DNA of 64,000 bases from Paenibacillus jilunlii (lineage in GTDB: Bacteria > Bacillota > Bacilli > Paenibacillales > Paenibacillaceae). A program made the position numbers and the translations under genes. Shown one piece after another: positions 17,780-26,509 of this stretch (position 1 is its first letter; every line of letters begins with the position of its first letter). Location of the stretch: contig NZ_FNGM01000003.1 in NCBI RefSeq assembly GCF_900102965.1, positions 124,001 through 188,000 on the forward strand. Direction: 5' to 3'. The notes beneath the pieces were generated by a model that searched no databases, was not told the DNA's origin, and worked only from the letters and a program-made list of their open reading frames with translations.

Positions 17780-19699
17780 TTGGCCAATACATCAACAACA
17801 GTTAACCTCCCGTCATCTGATGATATTTATCTGTTCCATGAGGGCACGAATTATCGCAGCTATACGATGCTGGGCGCGCACATTGCCGCTGAAGAAGGAA
17901 TACCGGGCGTACGCTTTACCGTGTGGGCTCCTCATGCGACATATGTAGGACTGGCTGGTAATCATAACGGCTGGGATGGGACCGAAGACGTGGACTCGTT
18001 ATATAAGATACCCGATTCAGGATTTTGGAGTCGTTTTTTTCCGGGAATGAAAGCGGGAACTTTTTACAAATACAGGATTGTGGGCCCAGACGGCTCAAAC
18101 TTTCTCAAAGCTGATCCTTATGCCTTCCAGGCAGAGGTACGTCCGGCGACGGCTTCCATTGTGGCTGATCTGAACGGCTATGTGTGGGGGGATGCGGCCT
18201 GGCGCCGGCGGAGCAAGGCTCCTTATAACGCGCCTTTGAATATTTATGAAATGCATTTTGGGACCTGGCGCCAGAAGGAAGACGGCGGATTATACACTTA
18301 CCGGGAGATGAGTGAGCTGCTGATTCCCTACTTGGCCGAAATGAGCTATACCCATGTTGAGTTCATGCCGCTGGCCGAGCATCCCTACGATTTATCCTGG
18401 GGCTATCAAGGCACAGGCTATTTTGCTGCAACCAGCCGCTATGGAAAACCGCAGGATTTGATGTTTCTGATCGACAAGCTGCATCAGGCAGGGATTGGCG
18501 TGCTGCTGGACTGGGTGCCGGCTCATTTTGCCAAAGATGCCCATGGTCTGAGAATGTTCGACGGAACGCCGCTGTATGAATACGCTGACCCCATGCTGGC
18601 GGAGAAGCCGGGCTGGGGGACATTGTCTTTTGATTTCAGCAAACCGGAAATTTCCTCCTTTCTGATATCGAATGCGCTGTTCTGGTTCGAGATGTTCCAT
18701 ATTGACGGGATGCGGGTAGATGCGGTCACCAGTATGCTCAGACTGGATTTTGAGAAGAAAGGGCATGAGTACCGCAGAAATGCCAACGGGGGGCTGGAGA
18801 ATCTGGAAGCCATCCAGTTTATCCAGCGGCTCAATAAGACGATTTTTCATTATTATCCCAAAGCGTTGATGATGGCAGAGGAGTCCAGCGCCTGGCCGGG
18901 GGTGACAGCACCGGTGCATGAGGGGGGACTGGGGTTCAACTACAAATGGAACATGGGCTGGATGAATGACACACTCGGCTACATAGAACATGATTTCGGG
19001 GCAAGGCCCTATCATCACAATTTGCTGACCTTTCCCATCTGTTATGCCTACTCCGAAAATTACACCCTTCCGCTGTCCCACGACGAGGTGGTGCATGGCA
19101 AGAAGTCGCTGCTGGACAAAATGCCCGGCACCTATGAGCAGAAATTCGCCGGACTTCGCCTGCTTCTGGGCTACCATATCAGCCATCCCGGCAAAAAGCT
19201 CCTGTTCATGGGAGGAGAGTTTGGCCAGTTTATCGAATGGAAGGATCAAGACCAGCTGGATTGGCTGCTGCTCGATTATGAAAGCCACCGCCGGATGCTG
19301 GCGTTCACTGCAGCGCTGAATAAGCTCTACGTGAATGAAAAAGCGCTGTGGGAGCTTGACCATGAGCTGGAAGGATATCAGTGGATCGATGCCGATGACA
19401 GCGGCCAGAGTATCGTTTCCTATATCCGCAGGGGCAAAAGGCCTGTCGATACGCTGCTCATTATAATCAACTTCCAGCCGGTGGAGCGGCAAATGTACCG
19501 GCTCGGAGTCCCGCGTCCGGGGACATATGAAGAGCTGTTCAGTTCCGAAAATACGGACTTTGGCGGTTCCGGTGTGCATAACGCCCCGATGAAGAGCAGC
19601 AAAACAGAATGGCACAACCAGGTGAACAGCATTGAACTGACCATTCCTCCGCTAAGCTTTCTGGTGCTGAAAAAAGCAGGCCGCAAGGCGGTAAAATAG
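17780..19699 (+). CDS. glgB: 1,4-alpha-glucan branching enzyme (GH13)
   Basis: Introduces alpha-1,6 branches into glycogen. The 639 residues comprise a CBM48 domain (~25-120), the GH13 barrel and a C-terminal all-beta domain. The catalytic nucleophile is D314 in GMRVDAVTSM, the acid/base E367 in MMAEESSAW, and the third carboxylate D435 in LSHDEVVHGK. TTG 17780 is the start; AAGGTGGTGATGA before it is an almost ideal ribosome site. glgA follows after 37 bp, so the two are one transcript. Confidence 0.96.
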   Translation: MANTSTTVNLPSSDDIYLFHEGTNYRSYTMLGAHIAAEEGIPGVRFTVWAPHATYVGLAGNHNGWDGTEDVDSLYKIPDSGFWSRFFPGMKAGTFYKYRIVGPDGSNFLKADPYAFQAEVRPATASIVADLNGYVWGDAAWRRRSKAPYNAPLNIYEMHFGTWRQKEDGGLYTYREMSELLIPYLAEMSYTHVEFMPLAEHPYDLSWGYQGTGYFAATSRYGKPQDLMFLIDKLHQAGIGVLLDWVPAHFAKDAHGLRMFDGTPLYEYADPMLAEKPGWGTLSFDFSKPEISSFLISNALFWFEMFHIDGMRVDAVTSMLRLDFEKKGHEYRRNANGGLENLEAIQFIQRLNKTIFHYYPKALMMAEESSAWPGVTAPVHEGGLGFNYKWNMGWMNDTLGYIEHDFGARPYHHNLLTFPICYAYSENYTLPLSHDEVVHGKKSLLDKMPGTYEQKFAGLRLLLGYHISHPGKKLLFMGGEFGQFIEWKDQDQLDWLLLDYESHRRMLAFTAALNKLYVNEKALWELDHELEGYQWIDADDSGQSIVSYIRRGKRPVDTLLIIINFQPVERQMYRLGVPRPGTYEELFSSENTDFGGSGVHNAPMKSSKTEWHNQVNSIELTIPPLSFLVLKKAGRKAVK

Positions 19700-19736
19700 G
19701 AATCGCAGTCCATACACATAAGGGGGATTTCGAGAG

Positions 19737-21167
19737 ATGAAGGTTTTATTTGCTGCAGCCGAAGCTCATCCGTTCGTCAAAACAGGAGGGCTGGCCGATG
19801 TCATTGGAGCTTTGCCCAAAGCGCTGAAAGGCGAAGGTGTGGATGTGCGGGTCATTTTGCCGAAATACAGGGGAATTCCGGAGAAATTTGTCTCACAAAT
19901 GGAGCATGTTGCGGCTCTGACAGTGCCGGTCGGCTGGCGTAACCAATATTGCGGCATTGAACGGATTGTATATGACGGCATTCCCGTTTACTTTATCGAT
20001 AACGAATATTATTTTGGGCGGGATGGCATTTACGGTTACATGGACGATGGAGAGCGTTTTTCGTTTTTTAACCGGGCGGTGCTGGAGTGTCTGGAGACGC
20101 TTGATTTCCAGCCTGATGTGCTGCATTGCCATGACTGGCATGCCGCAGTGATCCCGATGCTGCTGCAGGCCCATTACCGCCATAACCCGTTTTACAGTGA
20201 AATCCGGACCGTATTTACCATTCATAATCTGCTGTATCAGGGAGTATTCCCTTACTCCGTGCTCGGTGAGCTGCTGGGTCTGGATGACAGCTATTTCCTG
20301 GGCGTTGAGTATTACGGCAATGTGAATTTCATGAAGGCGGGCATCGTCTACAGCGATCACATCACTACCGTCAGCCCGACTTATTCTGAAGAAATCCGTA
20401 CAGCATATTACGGCTATGGACTGGATGGTCTGCTCTCCTCACGGGCGGATAGTCTGAGCGGGATTGTTAACGGCATTGACACCAAGATCTACAATCCGGC
20501 CAGCGATCCGCAGATCTATACCCGCTACCGTACCAATCTGGCCAAAAAAGCGGAGAATAAAATTGCCCTTCAGCAGGAGCTGGGACTGCCGGTGGCCCCA
20601 TACATTCCGCTGGTTGCGATGGTCACGCGTCTCGTCGACTCCAAAGGCCTGGACCTGCTAACCCGTGTGCTGGATGAGCTGCTCTATTATGATGATATTC
20701 AATTTGTCCTGCTGGGGACCGGGGATGAAGTCTATGAACGCTGGTTCCGGGAGGCCCAGTGGCGTTACCCGACCAAGCTGTCCTCGCAGATTCTGTTCAG
20801 TGACGCGCTGTCCCGCAAAATTTATGCAGCAAGCGATCTGTTCCTCATGCCGTCCAAATTCGAGCCTTGCGGGATCGGCCAGCTCCTGGCCCTGCGTTAC
20901 GGCAGTATTCCGGTCGTCCGGGAAACCGGGGGGCTGAATGATACCGTTCATGCCTACAATGAGGTAACCGGAGAGGGCAACGGCTTCACCTTCAAGGATT
21001 ACAACGCCCACGACATGATGTACACGCTCCGCCGGGCGGTATCCTTCTACCACAAGCCCGAGCACTGGAAAAAAGTGACCAAAAATGCGTTTGCCGGTGA
21101 TTACAGCTGGAATGTATCAGCACAGCAGTATATGGAAATCTATAACCGCATTTTGGAATACGTATAG
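19737..21167 (+). CDS. glgA: Glycogen synthase (ADP-glucose, GT5)
   Basis: Extends alpha-1,4-glucan chains from ADP-glucose. The 476 residues match bacterial GlgA. The N-terminal substrate loop is KTGGLADVIG (15-24), and the C-terminal GT-B catalytic region reads SKFEPCGIGQLLALRYG and ETGGLNDTV. The start at 19737 follows AAGGGGGATT. It completes the glgC/glgB/glgA set; glycogen phosphorylase is not in the window. A hairpin terminator follows. Confidence 0.96.
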   Translation: MKVLFAAAEAHPFVKTGGLADVIGALPKALKGEGVDVRVILPKYRGIPEKFVSQMEHVAALTVPVGWRNQYCGIERIVYDGIPVYFIDNEYYFGRDGIYGYMDDGERFSFFNRAVLECLETLDFQPDVLHCHDWHAAVIPMLLQAHYRHNPFYSEIRTVFTIHNLLYQGVFPYSVLGELLGLDDSYFLGVEYYGNVNFMKAGIVYSDHITTVSPTYSEEIRTAYYGYGLDGLLSSRADSLSGIVNGIDTKIYNPASDPQIYTRYRTNLAKKAENKIALQQELGLPVAPYIPLVAMVTRLVDSKGLDLLTRVLDELLYYDDIQFVLLGTGDEVYERWFREAQWRYPTKLSSQILFSDALSRKIYAASDLFLMPSKFEPCGIGQLLALRYGSIPVVRETGGLNDTVHAYNEVTGEGNGFTFKDYNAHDMMYTLRRAVSFYHKPEHWKKVTKNAFAGDYSWNVSAQQYMEIYNRILEYV

Positions 21168-21192
21168 AACAGCAGCCTTATAAAGGCAGAGA

Positions 21193-21236
21193 AAAGGACG
21201 TTTGGCAGATCAGAAGATCTTGCTGAACGTCCTTTG
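21193..21236 (+). terminator. Terminator of glgB-glgA
   Basis: Long near-perfect hairpin (AAAGGACGTT ... AACGTCCTTT, with inner pairing GATC/GATC) 25 bp after the glgA stop. The T tract is short, so efficiency is uncertain. Confidence 0.75.
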
Positions 21237-21400
21237 TGCTAATCAGGACAACTTTGGATTTCTCAAATGATATAAGCAGTGGAGGAAAGTAGGGCTCCAT
21301 TTACGGAGTGTAGCGGACAGAGGAGCTTTATTTTGCGGAAAAGTCTGCTTTTCGGCGGATTCAGACTAACCACACGATGTGGGCAGAGTTGCGCAGGCCG
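21237..21400. other. Non-coding stretch before repeat element copy 1
   Basis: No credible gene. It contains GC/AT-mixed sequence with short self-complementary pieces (GGGCTCC...GGAG; GCGGAAAAG...CTTTTCGGC near 21340). It may be another dispersed intergenic element, but no second copy exists in this window, so this is unproven. Confidence 0.3.
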
Positions 21401-21805
21401 GTTGACCCGGAAACAACGGCAGAAATGCTGATGTTGAAGCGGAGCAGGCTGGTTGGCCTGGAAACAGCGGCAGAAATGCCGTTGTTGAAGCGGCGATGCC
21501 AGTTTGCCCGTATCTTGGAACCTATAGAGGTGAGGGATCAGGCGGTCTAGATATCCTGATTCCCACTAGCGCCTGCTCACCAGCTTCTTCGCAAGTTTTA
21601 GTTGGAAAAAGGGAGCTTAATTCTCCCCAAAATCAAGAATTATGAGATTTAAGTGGAAAATGGGAACTTAAATGGCCATATTCCCTCTTTAGGGACGAGA
21701 TGAGCTGAATTAGTTACCCTTTTTCCACTTAACCTGCGGAGAATAGGGTGCCGGGGCAGATTAGTTTCCTTTTTTCCACTTGGAGTTGCCGAAGGGCTCA
21801 TGGGG
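21401..21805 (+). repeat. Dispersed intergenic element, copy 1 (51-bp periodic)
   Basis: About 400 bp in the convergent gap between glgA and the neopullulanase gene. It aligns along most of its length with 37381-37765. It contains two GAAA-loop hairpins (21412-21435 and 21463-21486, exactly 51 bp apart). A shared block GGTCTAGATATC follows at 21544. Then come two direct arms of a TGGAAAA-type motif (GG at 21604 and 21655, 51 bp apart) and two inverted arms (starting 21708 and 21759, 51 bp apart). It ends in a conserved GTTGCCG...TCATGGGGAG block. No coding potential is shared between the copies. Confidence 0.8.
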
Positions 21806-21852
21806 AGGCATACGGTATCTTGTTGAGGAAGCCGAAGGCGTTGCTGCTTGTT

Positions 21853-23598
21853 TTAACCCAAGTCCCGGCTGAGAATCCGGTACCCGAAAGGGTCGAGCGA
21901 GATATGCATCATTCCTTCTTCCGGTGCAACCGGGTCTCCGGTCAAGGCATCCTGCCAATCATCGGTTTCCATCGGGTGGCTGAGGATGCGGGGCACCGGC
22001 GAATTGTTCATCCATACGGTAAAATGAATCACTTCATCCGCACGCTCATAGACGATGCACGGGTCATTCTCACACGCCTGCAGGATACGGAAGCGGCCTT
22101 CACGCAGCGCTTTGTTGTGCTTGCGCAGGGCAATCATCATCTTATAGAAGTCATACAGCTCGCGGTCCTGGCTTGCTTCATCCCATTCCATACACTTGCG
22201 GCAATCGGGATCTTCATGGCCTGTAAGACCAATTTCATCACCATAATAAATACAAGGAGTCCCCATAAAAGTAAAAAGAAAAACAACGGCCAGCTTGAGC
22301 CTCCGCTTGTCTTCACCCACTACCGTCAACAGCCGGGGGGTATCATGGCTGCCCAGCATATTGAAGACCACTTCATTGGTCTGCTGCGGATAACGCATGA
22401 GTAGGGCACCGATCCGGTGTCCGAAGGTAATGCCGTCCATGCCCCCGTTGAAGAATTCCAATACCGTCCCGGAAAAAGGATAATTCATCACCGAATCGAA
22501 CTGGTCGCCCAGCAGCCAGGTTAAGGAATCACTCCAAACTTCACCCACAATATAGGCTTCCGGATTGGCTGCTTTGACCACTTTGCGGAAATCACGCCAG
22601 AAATGATGATCCACCTCATTAGCAACGTCCAGCCGCCAGCCGTCCGCTTTGATTTCCTTGATCCAGTATTCGGCCACCTCCAGCAGGTAGGTTTTTACCT
22701 CATGATTAGCGGTGTTGAACTTCGGCATATTGCCAAAAAAACCGAAGGTGTCATACGCAGGAATACCGTCGACAATTTCGGCCGGGAAGGAGTTGATATG
22801 GAACCAGTCCTTATATACGGAGTACTCCCCCTTCTCCAGAACATCCTGAAACGGCGGAAACTGGTCGCTGCAATGATTGAACACGGCGTCCAGCATCACG
22901 CGGATTCCTCTTGTGTGGCATTCCCCGACAACGGTTTTGAGCAGCTCATTATCGCCAAAATGAGGATCGACCCTTTTATAATCCACGATATCGTATTTAT
23001 GGTTGGAAGGGGAAACGAACAGAGGGGTAAAATAAACGGCATTGATCCCGAGTTCCTGCAGATCGTCCAAATGGTCCAGCACGCCCTGCAGATCTCCGCC
23101 AAAAAAATTATTCAGCTGCGGCGTCCCGCCCCATGGCTCTGTCCCCTCCGGGTCATTCGATGGATCGCCGTTGGCGAACCGCTCCGTCATGATCTGGTAG
23201 AACACCGCATCCTTGGCCCAGTTCGGCACCTGGAACAAATCGATTTGGTGTATGTAGGGGAACTCATAATAGTGGTTGGGGGGAGCCGGGTATTCCGTCC
23301 GGATACCGTTGTCAAGCAGATATACACTTTCATTGCCTTTGCTCACACGGAAGGTGTAGCTTAGACGCTTATATTTAGGCCGGACCGCAGCTTCCCAGTA
23401 ATCGAACTTGTCGTCCGAGGCTGCTTTGTCCATCATGATATCGTAAGAGGTGTCTTTCCAATTGTACTTATCCCCGGTAAGCGCGGCTACACAGTCCACA
23501 TCATCCCGTTTGGTGCGAACACGCAGATGTATAGTCTGTGCATCGTAGGCATAAGCCCATTTGTCACGGGGAACATGGTACATAGCTTCCAAAAGCAT
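21853..23598 (-). CDS. GH13 alpha-glycosidase (neopullulanase / cyclomaltodextrinase / maltogenic amylase type)
   Basis: A protein of 581 residues without signal peptide, so cytoplasmic. Order: N-terminal CBM34-like domain (~1-125), GH13 barrel, C-terminal beta domain. Catalytic residues fall at D324 (WRLDVANEVDHHFW), E353 (IVGEVWSD) and D419 (LGSHDTPRLL), close to their known positions in neopullulanases of this length. ATG 23598 is chosen because AGGAGGTGCAATC precedes it; the frame continues upstream only through the repeated leader. It probably hydrolyses maltodextrins, cyclodextrins or pullulan fragments, and its place beside the glg genes fits glucan turnover. Confidence 0.93.
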   Translation of the reverse strand: MLLEAMYHVPRDKWAYAYDAQTIHLRVRTKRDDVDCVAALTGDKYNWKDTSYDIMMDKAASDDKFDYWEAAVRPKYKRLSYTFRVSKGNESVYLLDNGIRTEYPAPPNHYYEFPYIHQIDLFQVPNWAKDAVFYQIMTERFANGDPSNDPEGTEPWGGTPQLNNFFGGDLQGVLDHLDDLQELGINAVYFTPLFVSPSNHKYDIVDYKRVDPHFGDNELLKTVVGECHTRGIRVMLDAVFNHCSDQFPPFQDVLEKGEYSVYKDWFHINSFPAEIVDGIPAYDTFGFFGNMPKFNTANHEVKTYLLEVAEYWIKEIKADGWRLDVANEVDHHFWRDFRKVVKAANPEAYIVGEVWSDSLTWLLGDQFDSVMNYPFSGTVLEFFNGGMDGITFGHRIGALLMRYPQQTNEVVFNMLGSHDTPRLLTVVGEDKRRLKLAVVFLFTFMGTPCIYYGDEIGLTGHEDPDCRKCMEWDEASQDRELYDFYKMMIALRKHNKALREGRFRILQACENDPCIVYERADEVIHFTVWMNNSPVPRILSHPMETDDWQDALTGDPVAPEEGMMHISLDPFGYRILSRDLG

Positions 23599-23616
23599 GA
23601 TTGCACCTCCTAAAAG

Positions 23617-23744
23617 TTTTGTGAGCTTTGGCATCCAGAGATTGCTTCGTACAAAACTTGCTTCGTAAGCATAGGCTTAGTTTTGTGAGCATTGGCACCC
23701 AGAGATTGCTTCGTACAAAACTTGCTTCGTAAGCATAGACTCCC
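23617..23744 (-). repeat. Two tandem 64-bp units in the neopullulanase leader
   Basis: Bases 23617-23680 and 23681-23744 are near-identical 64-bp units, each beginning (plus strand) with TTTTGTGAGC. A decayed third partial unit continues to about 23805 (AAGCTAAGGTTTTGTGGGTC). Read on the minus strand, each unit contains ACGAAGCAAGTTTTGTACGA, and the unit nearest the gene ends just before the ribosome site. The block therefore forms the 5' leader of the GH13 gene. Confidence 0.85.
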
Positions 23745-23982
23745 TGAATCACTCAGTCATAACTCCTGCTTCAAATGCATAAGCTAAGGTTTTGTGGGTC
23801 TTTTAGCATGTTAATACCCCCCACTGTGAGCGCATGAACCATTTTGTTATTCCGGGATCAATTGGAGATAGTACATAGTATATACTTTGTTAAAAAGGAT
23901 GTGCAAAATGAAAGGGTAAAAGCTGTCAAGCATCAGCGTGAGTTTCTGCCGCAATTTTACAGTCTTTGTCACAAATTTGTCT
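23745..23982. other. Non-coding gap upstream of the amino acid ABC operon
   Basis: No gene is seen. The first ~60 bp hold the decayed third leader unit of the GH13 gene. The promoter for that gene should lie here on the minus strand but was not assigned. The remainder is AT-rich and leads into the promoter at 23983. Confidence 0.4.
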
Positions 23983-24011
23983 TTGCATATTCATGCGTGT
24001 TGATTTATAAT
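23983..24011 (+). promoter_or_regulatory. Promoter of the amino acid ABC transporter operon
   Basis: TTGCAT (23983-23988), a 17 bp spacer and a perfect TATAAT (24006-24011). The inferred leader is about 50 nt. Confidence 0.7.
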
Positions 24012-24065
24012 AAATCGGTCAATGGCACAACTAGAGAACTTAAAGAGAATAGGGGAGATATGCAG

Positions 24066-24884
24066 ATGAACAAATGGGGTAAACTTTCATTAGGGATGCT
24101 GCTCGTAGCAGGCCTTATGACCGGATGCGGCAACAATAACAAAGAAAATAACGCAGCTACAGGCAACAGTGCGAATACCAATAGCAGCGCTGCGACTAAG
24201 ACGCTTACACTGGGAACCAGTGCCGATTTTCCTCCATATGAATTCCACAAAGTGGTGGACGGCAAGGATACCATCGTGGGCTTTGACATCGAGATTGCCA
24301 AGCAAATCGCTGCGGATATGGGAGCTAAGCTGGAGATCAAGGATCTGGCTTTCGATTCCCTGCTGAATGAGCTCTCAAGCGGCAGAGTGGATATGGTGAT
24401 TTCGGGACTAAGTCCAACACCGGAACGGGAAAAGGCGGTAGGCCTGTCGGATATTTACTACAAAGCCGAACAAGCGGTGGTTGTGCGAGAAGCCGACAAA
24501 GATAAGTTTGCGACGATGGATTCCTTGAAAGGGATGAAGCTGGGCGTGCAGACCGGATCGATTCAGGAAGACATTGCCAAAGGGATTGAAGGCGCGCAGC
24601 TCACTTCACTGGGCAAAATTTCTGAAATCGTGCTGCAGCTGCAGTCCAACCGTGTGGATGCTTCGATCATGGAAGGTCCGGTAGCCAAATCCTTTGTAAA
24701 GAACGTCAAGGGGCTGGCCATCACAGATGCCAAACCTGAGGTAGAGGATGACGGATATGTGATCGGTGTGAAGAAGGGCAACGACGAATTGCTGGATCAG
24801 GTGAACAAGACCCTGGCCCGTCTGAACTCTGAAGGCAAAATCGATGAGTATGTTGCAGCCGCAAGCGAGCTGGCCGAGAAGTAA
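24066..24884 (+). CDS. Amino acid ABC transporter substrate-binding lipoprotein
   Basis: A 272-residue exported lipoprotein with lipobox LMTGC, followed by an Asn/Ala/Thr/Ser-rich linker and a family 3 solute-binding domain. The opening strand LTLGTSADFPPYEF and the hinge elements FDIEIAKQIA and DMVISGLSPTPER are typical of polar amino acid binders. ATG 24066 is used because AGGGGAG then lies 8 bases upstream; the in-frame ATG at 24060 is too close. It delivers substrate to the permease and ATPase that follow. Specificity cannot be set from sequence alone (Gln, Arg, His or cystine). Confidence 0.93.
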   Translation: MNKWGKLSLGMLLVAGLMTGCGNNNKENNAATGNSANTNSSAATKTLTLGTSADFPPYEFHKVVDGKDTIVGFDIEIAKQIAADMGAKLEIKDLAFDSLLNELSSGRVDMVISGLSPTPEREKAVGLSDIYYKAEQAVVVREADKDKFATMDSLKGMKLGVQTGSIQEDIAKGIEGAQLTSLGKISEIVLQLQSNRVDASIMEGPVAKSFVKNVKGLAITDAKPEVEDDGYVIGVKKGNDELLDQVNKTLARLNSEGKIDEYVAAASELAEK

Positions 24885-24920
24885 TTCCCGGGCACTTGAA
24901 GTGATCTGAAGTAGTTTAAC

Positions 24921-24942
24921 CCCTGCAGCCGCTGCTGCAGGG
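24921..24942 (+). promoter_or_regulatory. Intercistronic hairpin between binding protein and permease genes
   Basis: A perfect 8-bp stem CCCTGCAG / CTGCAGGG with a 6-nt loop and no T tract, 37 bp after the stop. Such a hairpin may stabilise the upstream message and let binding protein exceed permease; this is inference. Confidence 0.5.
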
Positions 24943-25026
24943 AAGGCTTAAATAATTGGGAGCGATCTGAAAATGGCGGTGTTCCGCTGTTTTCTATTTT
25001 TTTGCAGACAGGAGGTTATGCCACAA

Positions 25027-25686
25027 ATGAATGTATTCGATATCGCCTATGAGTACCGCAATTTTTTTCTTTCCGGCTTGAAGTACACTTTGCTGTTGGC
25101 TGTGCTGGGGGTATTTTTCGGTTTTGTGCTTGGGATTATTGTGTCCCTGCTGCGGATGTCCAAATTGTGGATTCTGCGTTTTATCGCGACGGCCTGGGTG
25201 GAATTCCTGCGCGGCACACCGATGCTGGTGCAGCTGTTCTTGATCCATTACGGGCTGCCGGAGTTTGGCCTGGAGTTTACACCGATCCAATCCGGGGCCA
25301 TTACACTGACCATTAACAGCTCCGCCTATCTGGCGGAGATCTTCCGTGCCGGCATCCAAGGGGTGGACCGTGGACAGGTCGAAGCAGCGCGTTCGCTCGG
25401 CATGCGGCAGGGGATGACCATGCGCTATATTGTTCTCCCCCAAGCGATCAAAAACGTGTTGCCCGCCATCGGCAATGAGTTCATTACGATCATTAAAGAG
25501 TCTTCGATTGTGTCCATGATCGGGGTGGCAGATCTGCTCTTCGAGGCAAGATCCGTAACAACCATAACCTATGAGGGGCTGAATCCCTTAATTGTGATCG
25601 CCGTGATGTATTTTGTTCTTACATTCACCTTGTCGAAGGTGTTGGGCATATTGGAAAGGAGGCTGAACACGGATGATCGCCGTTAA
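25027..25686 (+). CDS. Amino acid ABC transporter permease
   Basis: A HisM/GlnP-type membrane permease of about 220 residues with five or so helices. The EAA loop reads [24 protein letters not shown]. The chosen ATG 25027 lies 11 bases after GGAGG; the ATG at 25018 is only 2 bases from it, so the ribosome site argues for 25027. The 3' end overlaps the ATPase gene by 14 bases, which couples their translation. Confidence 0.93.
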   Translation: MNVFDIAYEYRNFFLSGLKYTLLLAVLGVFFGFVLGIIVSLLRMSKLWILRFIATAWVEFLRGTPMLVQLFLIHYGLPEFGLEFTPIQSGAITLTINSSAYLAEIFRAGIQGVDRGQVEAARSLGMRQGMTMRYIVLPQAIKNVLPAIGNEFITIIKESSIVSMIGVADLLFEARSVTTITYEGLNPLIVIAVMYFVLTFTLSKVLGILERRLNTDDRR

Positions 25687-26395
25687 CAACCTGCACAAAA
25701 GTTTTGGCAAACTGGATATTCTGAAGGGCATCGATCTGCAGATTCACAAAGGTGAAGTGGTTGTCGTTATCGGCCCCAGCGGCTCGGGCAAAAGCACCTT
25801 CCTGCGCTGCCTCAATCTGCTGGAGCAGCCTACAGGCGGCGAAATCACCTTTGAAGGGGAGTCAATAACTGGCAAGAAGCATGATATTAACGTGACCCGG
25901 GAAAAAATGGGCATGGTCTTCCAGCAGTTCAACCTGTTCCCCCACAAAACCGTATTGCAGAATATTATGCTGGCCCCGTTGAAAGTGAAAAAGCAGCAGG
26001 CATCCGAAGCGGAGAAAATTGCCCTTGAGCTGCTGCAAACCGTCGGTCTTGCTGACAAACGCGACGCTTATCCGGCCCAGCTCTCCGGCGGACAAAAGCA
26101 GCGGATTGCCATCGCGCGGGCGCTTGCCATGCAGCCGCATGTGATGCTGTTCGACGAGCCCACTTCGGCGCTTGACCCGGAAATGGTCGGTGAGGTTCTG
26201 GAGGTCATGAAGAAGCTGGCGGAAGACGGCATGACGATGGTCATTGTTACCCATGAGATGGGTTTTGCCCGTGAAGTAGGCGACCGCATCCTGTTCATGG
26301 ACGGCGGCGTTATCGTGGAGCAAGGCGATCCTTCACAGGTATTCGGCAATCCGCAGCATGCACGGACCAAGGATTTTTTAAGCAAAGTCCTATAG
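25673..26395 (+). CDS. Amino acid ABC transporter ATP-binding protein
   Basis: GlnQ/HisP-type ATPase of 240 residues. Walker A is GPSGSGKST, the Q loop [11 protein letters not shown], the signature LSGGQKQR, Walker [13 protein letters not shown], and the switch His lies in [12 protein letters not shown] 25673 follows AAAGGAGG inside the end of the permease gene. With the lipoprotein and permease it forms a complete importer. Confidence 0.96.
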   Translation: MIAVNNLHKSFGKLDILKGIDLQIHKGEVVVVIGPSGSGKSTFLRCLNLLEQPTGGEITFEGESITGKKHDINVTREKMGMVFQQFNLFPHKTVLQNIMLAPLKVKKQQASEAEKIALELLQTVGLADKRDAYPAQLSGGQKQRIAIARALAMQPHVMLFDEPTSALDPEMVGEVLEVMKKLAEDGMTMVIVTHEMGFAREVGDRILFMDGGVIVEQGDPSQVFGNPQHARTKDFLSKVL

Positions 26396-26406
26396 CACAG
26401 CCCTTT

Positions 26407-26444
26407 TGCGGCCCCGAATCTTATTCGGCGGCCGTTTTGCTTTT
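26407..26444 (+). terminator. Terminator of the amino acid ABC operon
   Basis: GGCC-CCGAAT pairs with ATTCGG-GGCC (one bulged C) and is followed by GTTTTGCTTTTG. Confidence 0.8.
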
Positions 26445-26470
26445 GCCTGGGGAGAAATGGGTGTTATAGT
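26443..26470 (+). promoter_or_regulatory. Promoter of the ppx-like gene
   Basis: TTGCCT (26443-26448) and TATAGT (26465-26470) with a 16 bp spacer, 40 bp before the ATG. It overlaps the end of the preceding terminator. Confidence 0.55.
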
Positions 26471-26509
26471 ATATAGATGGCCAATCAACTTGAAAAGGAG
26501 TACATACAG

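Noticed and set aside
18392..19615. 407-codon open frame antisense to glgB
   Set aside because: The plus strand clearly encodes GlgB with all catalytic residues. The antisense frame has no recognisable domain and is a product of GC-biased codon use.
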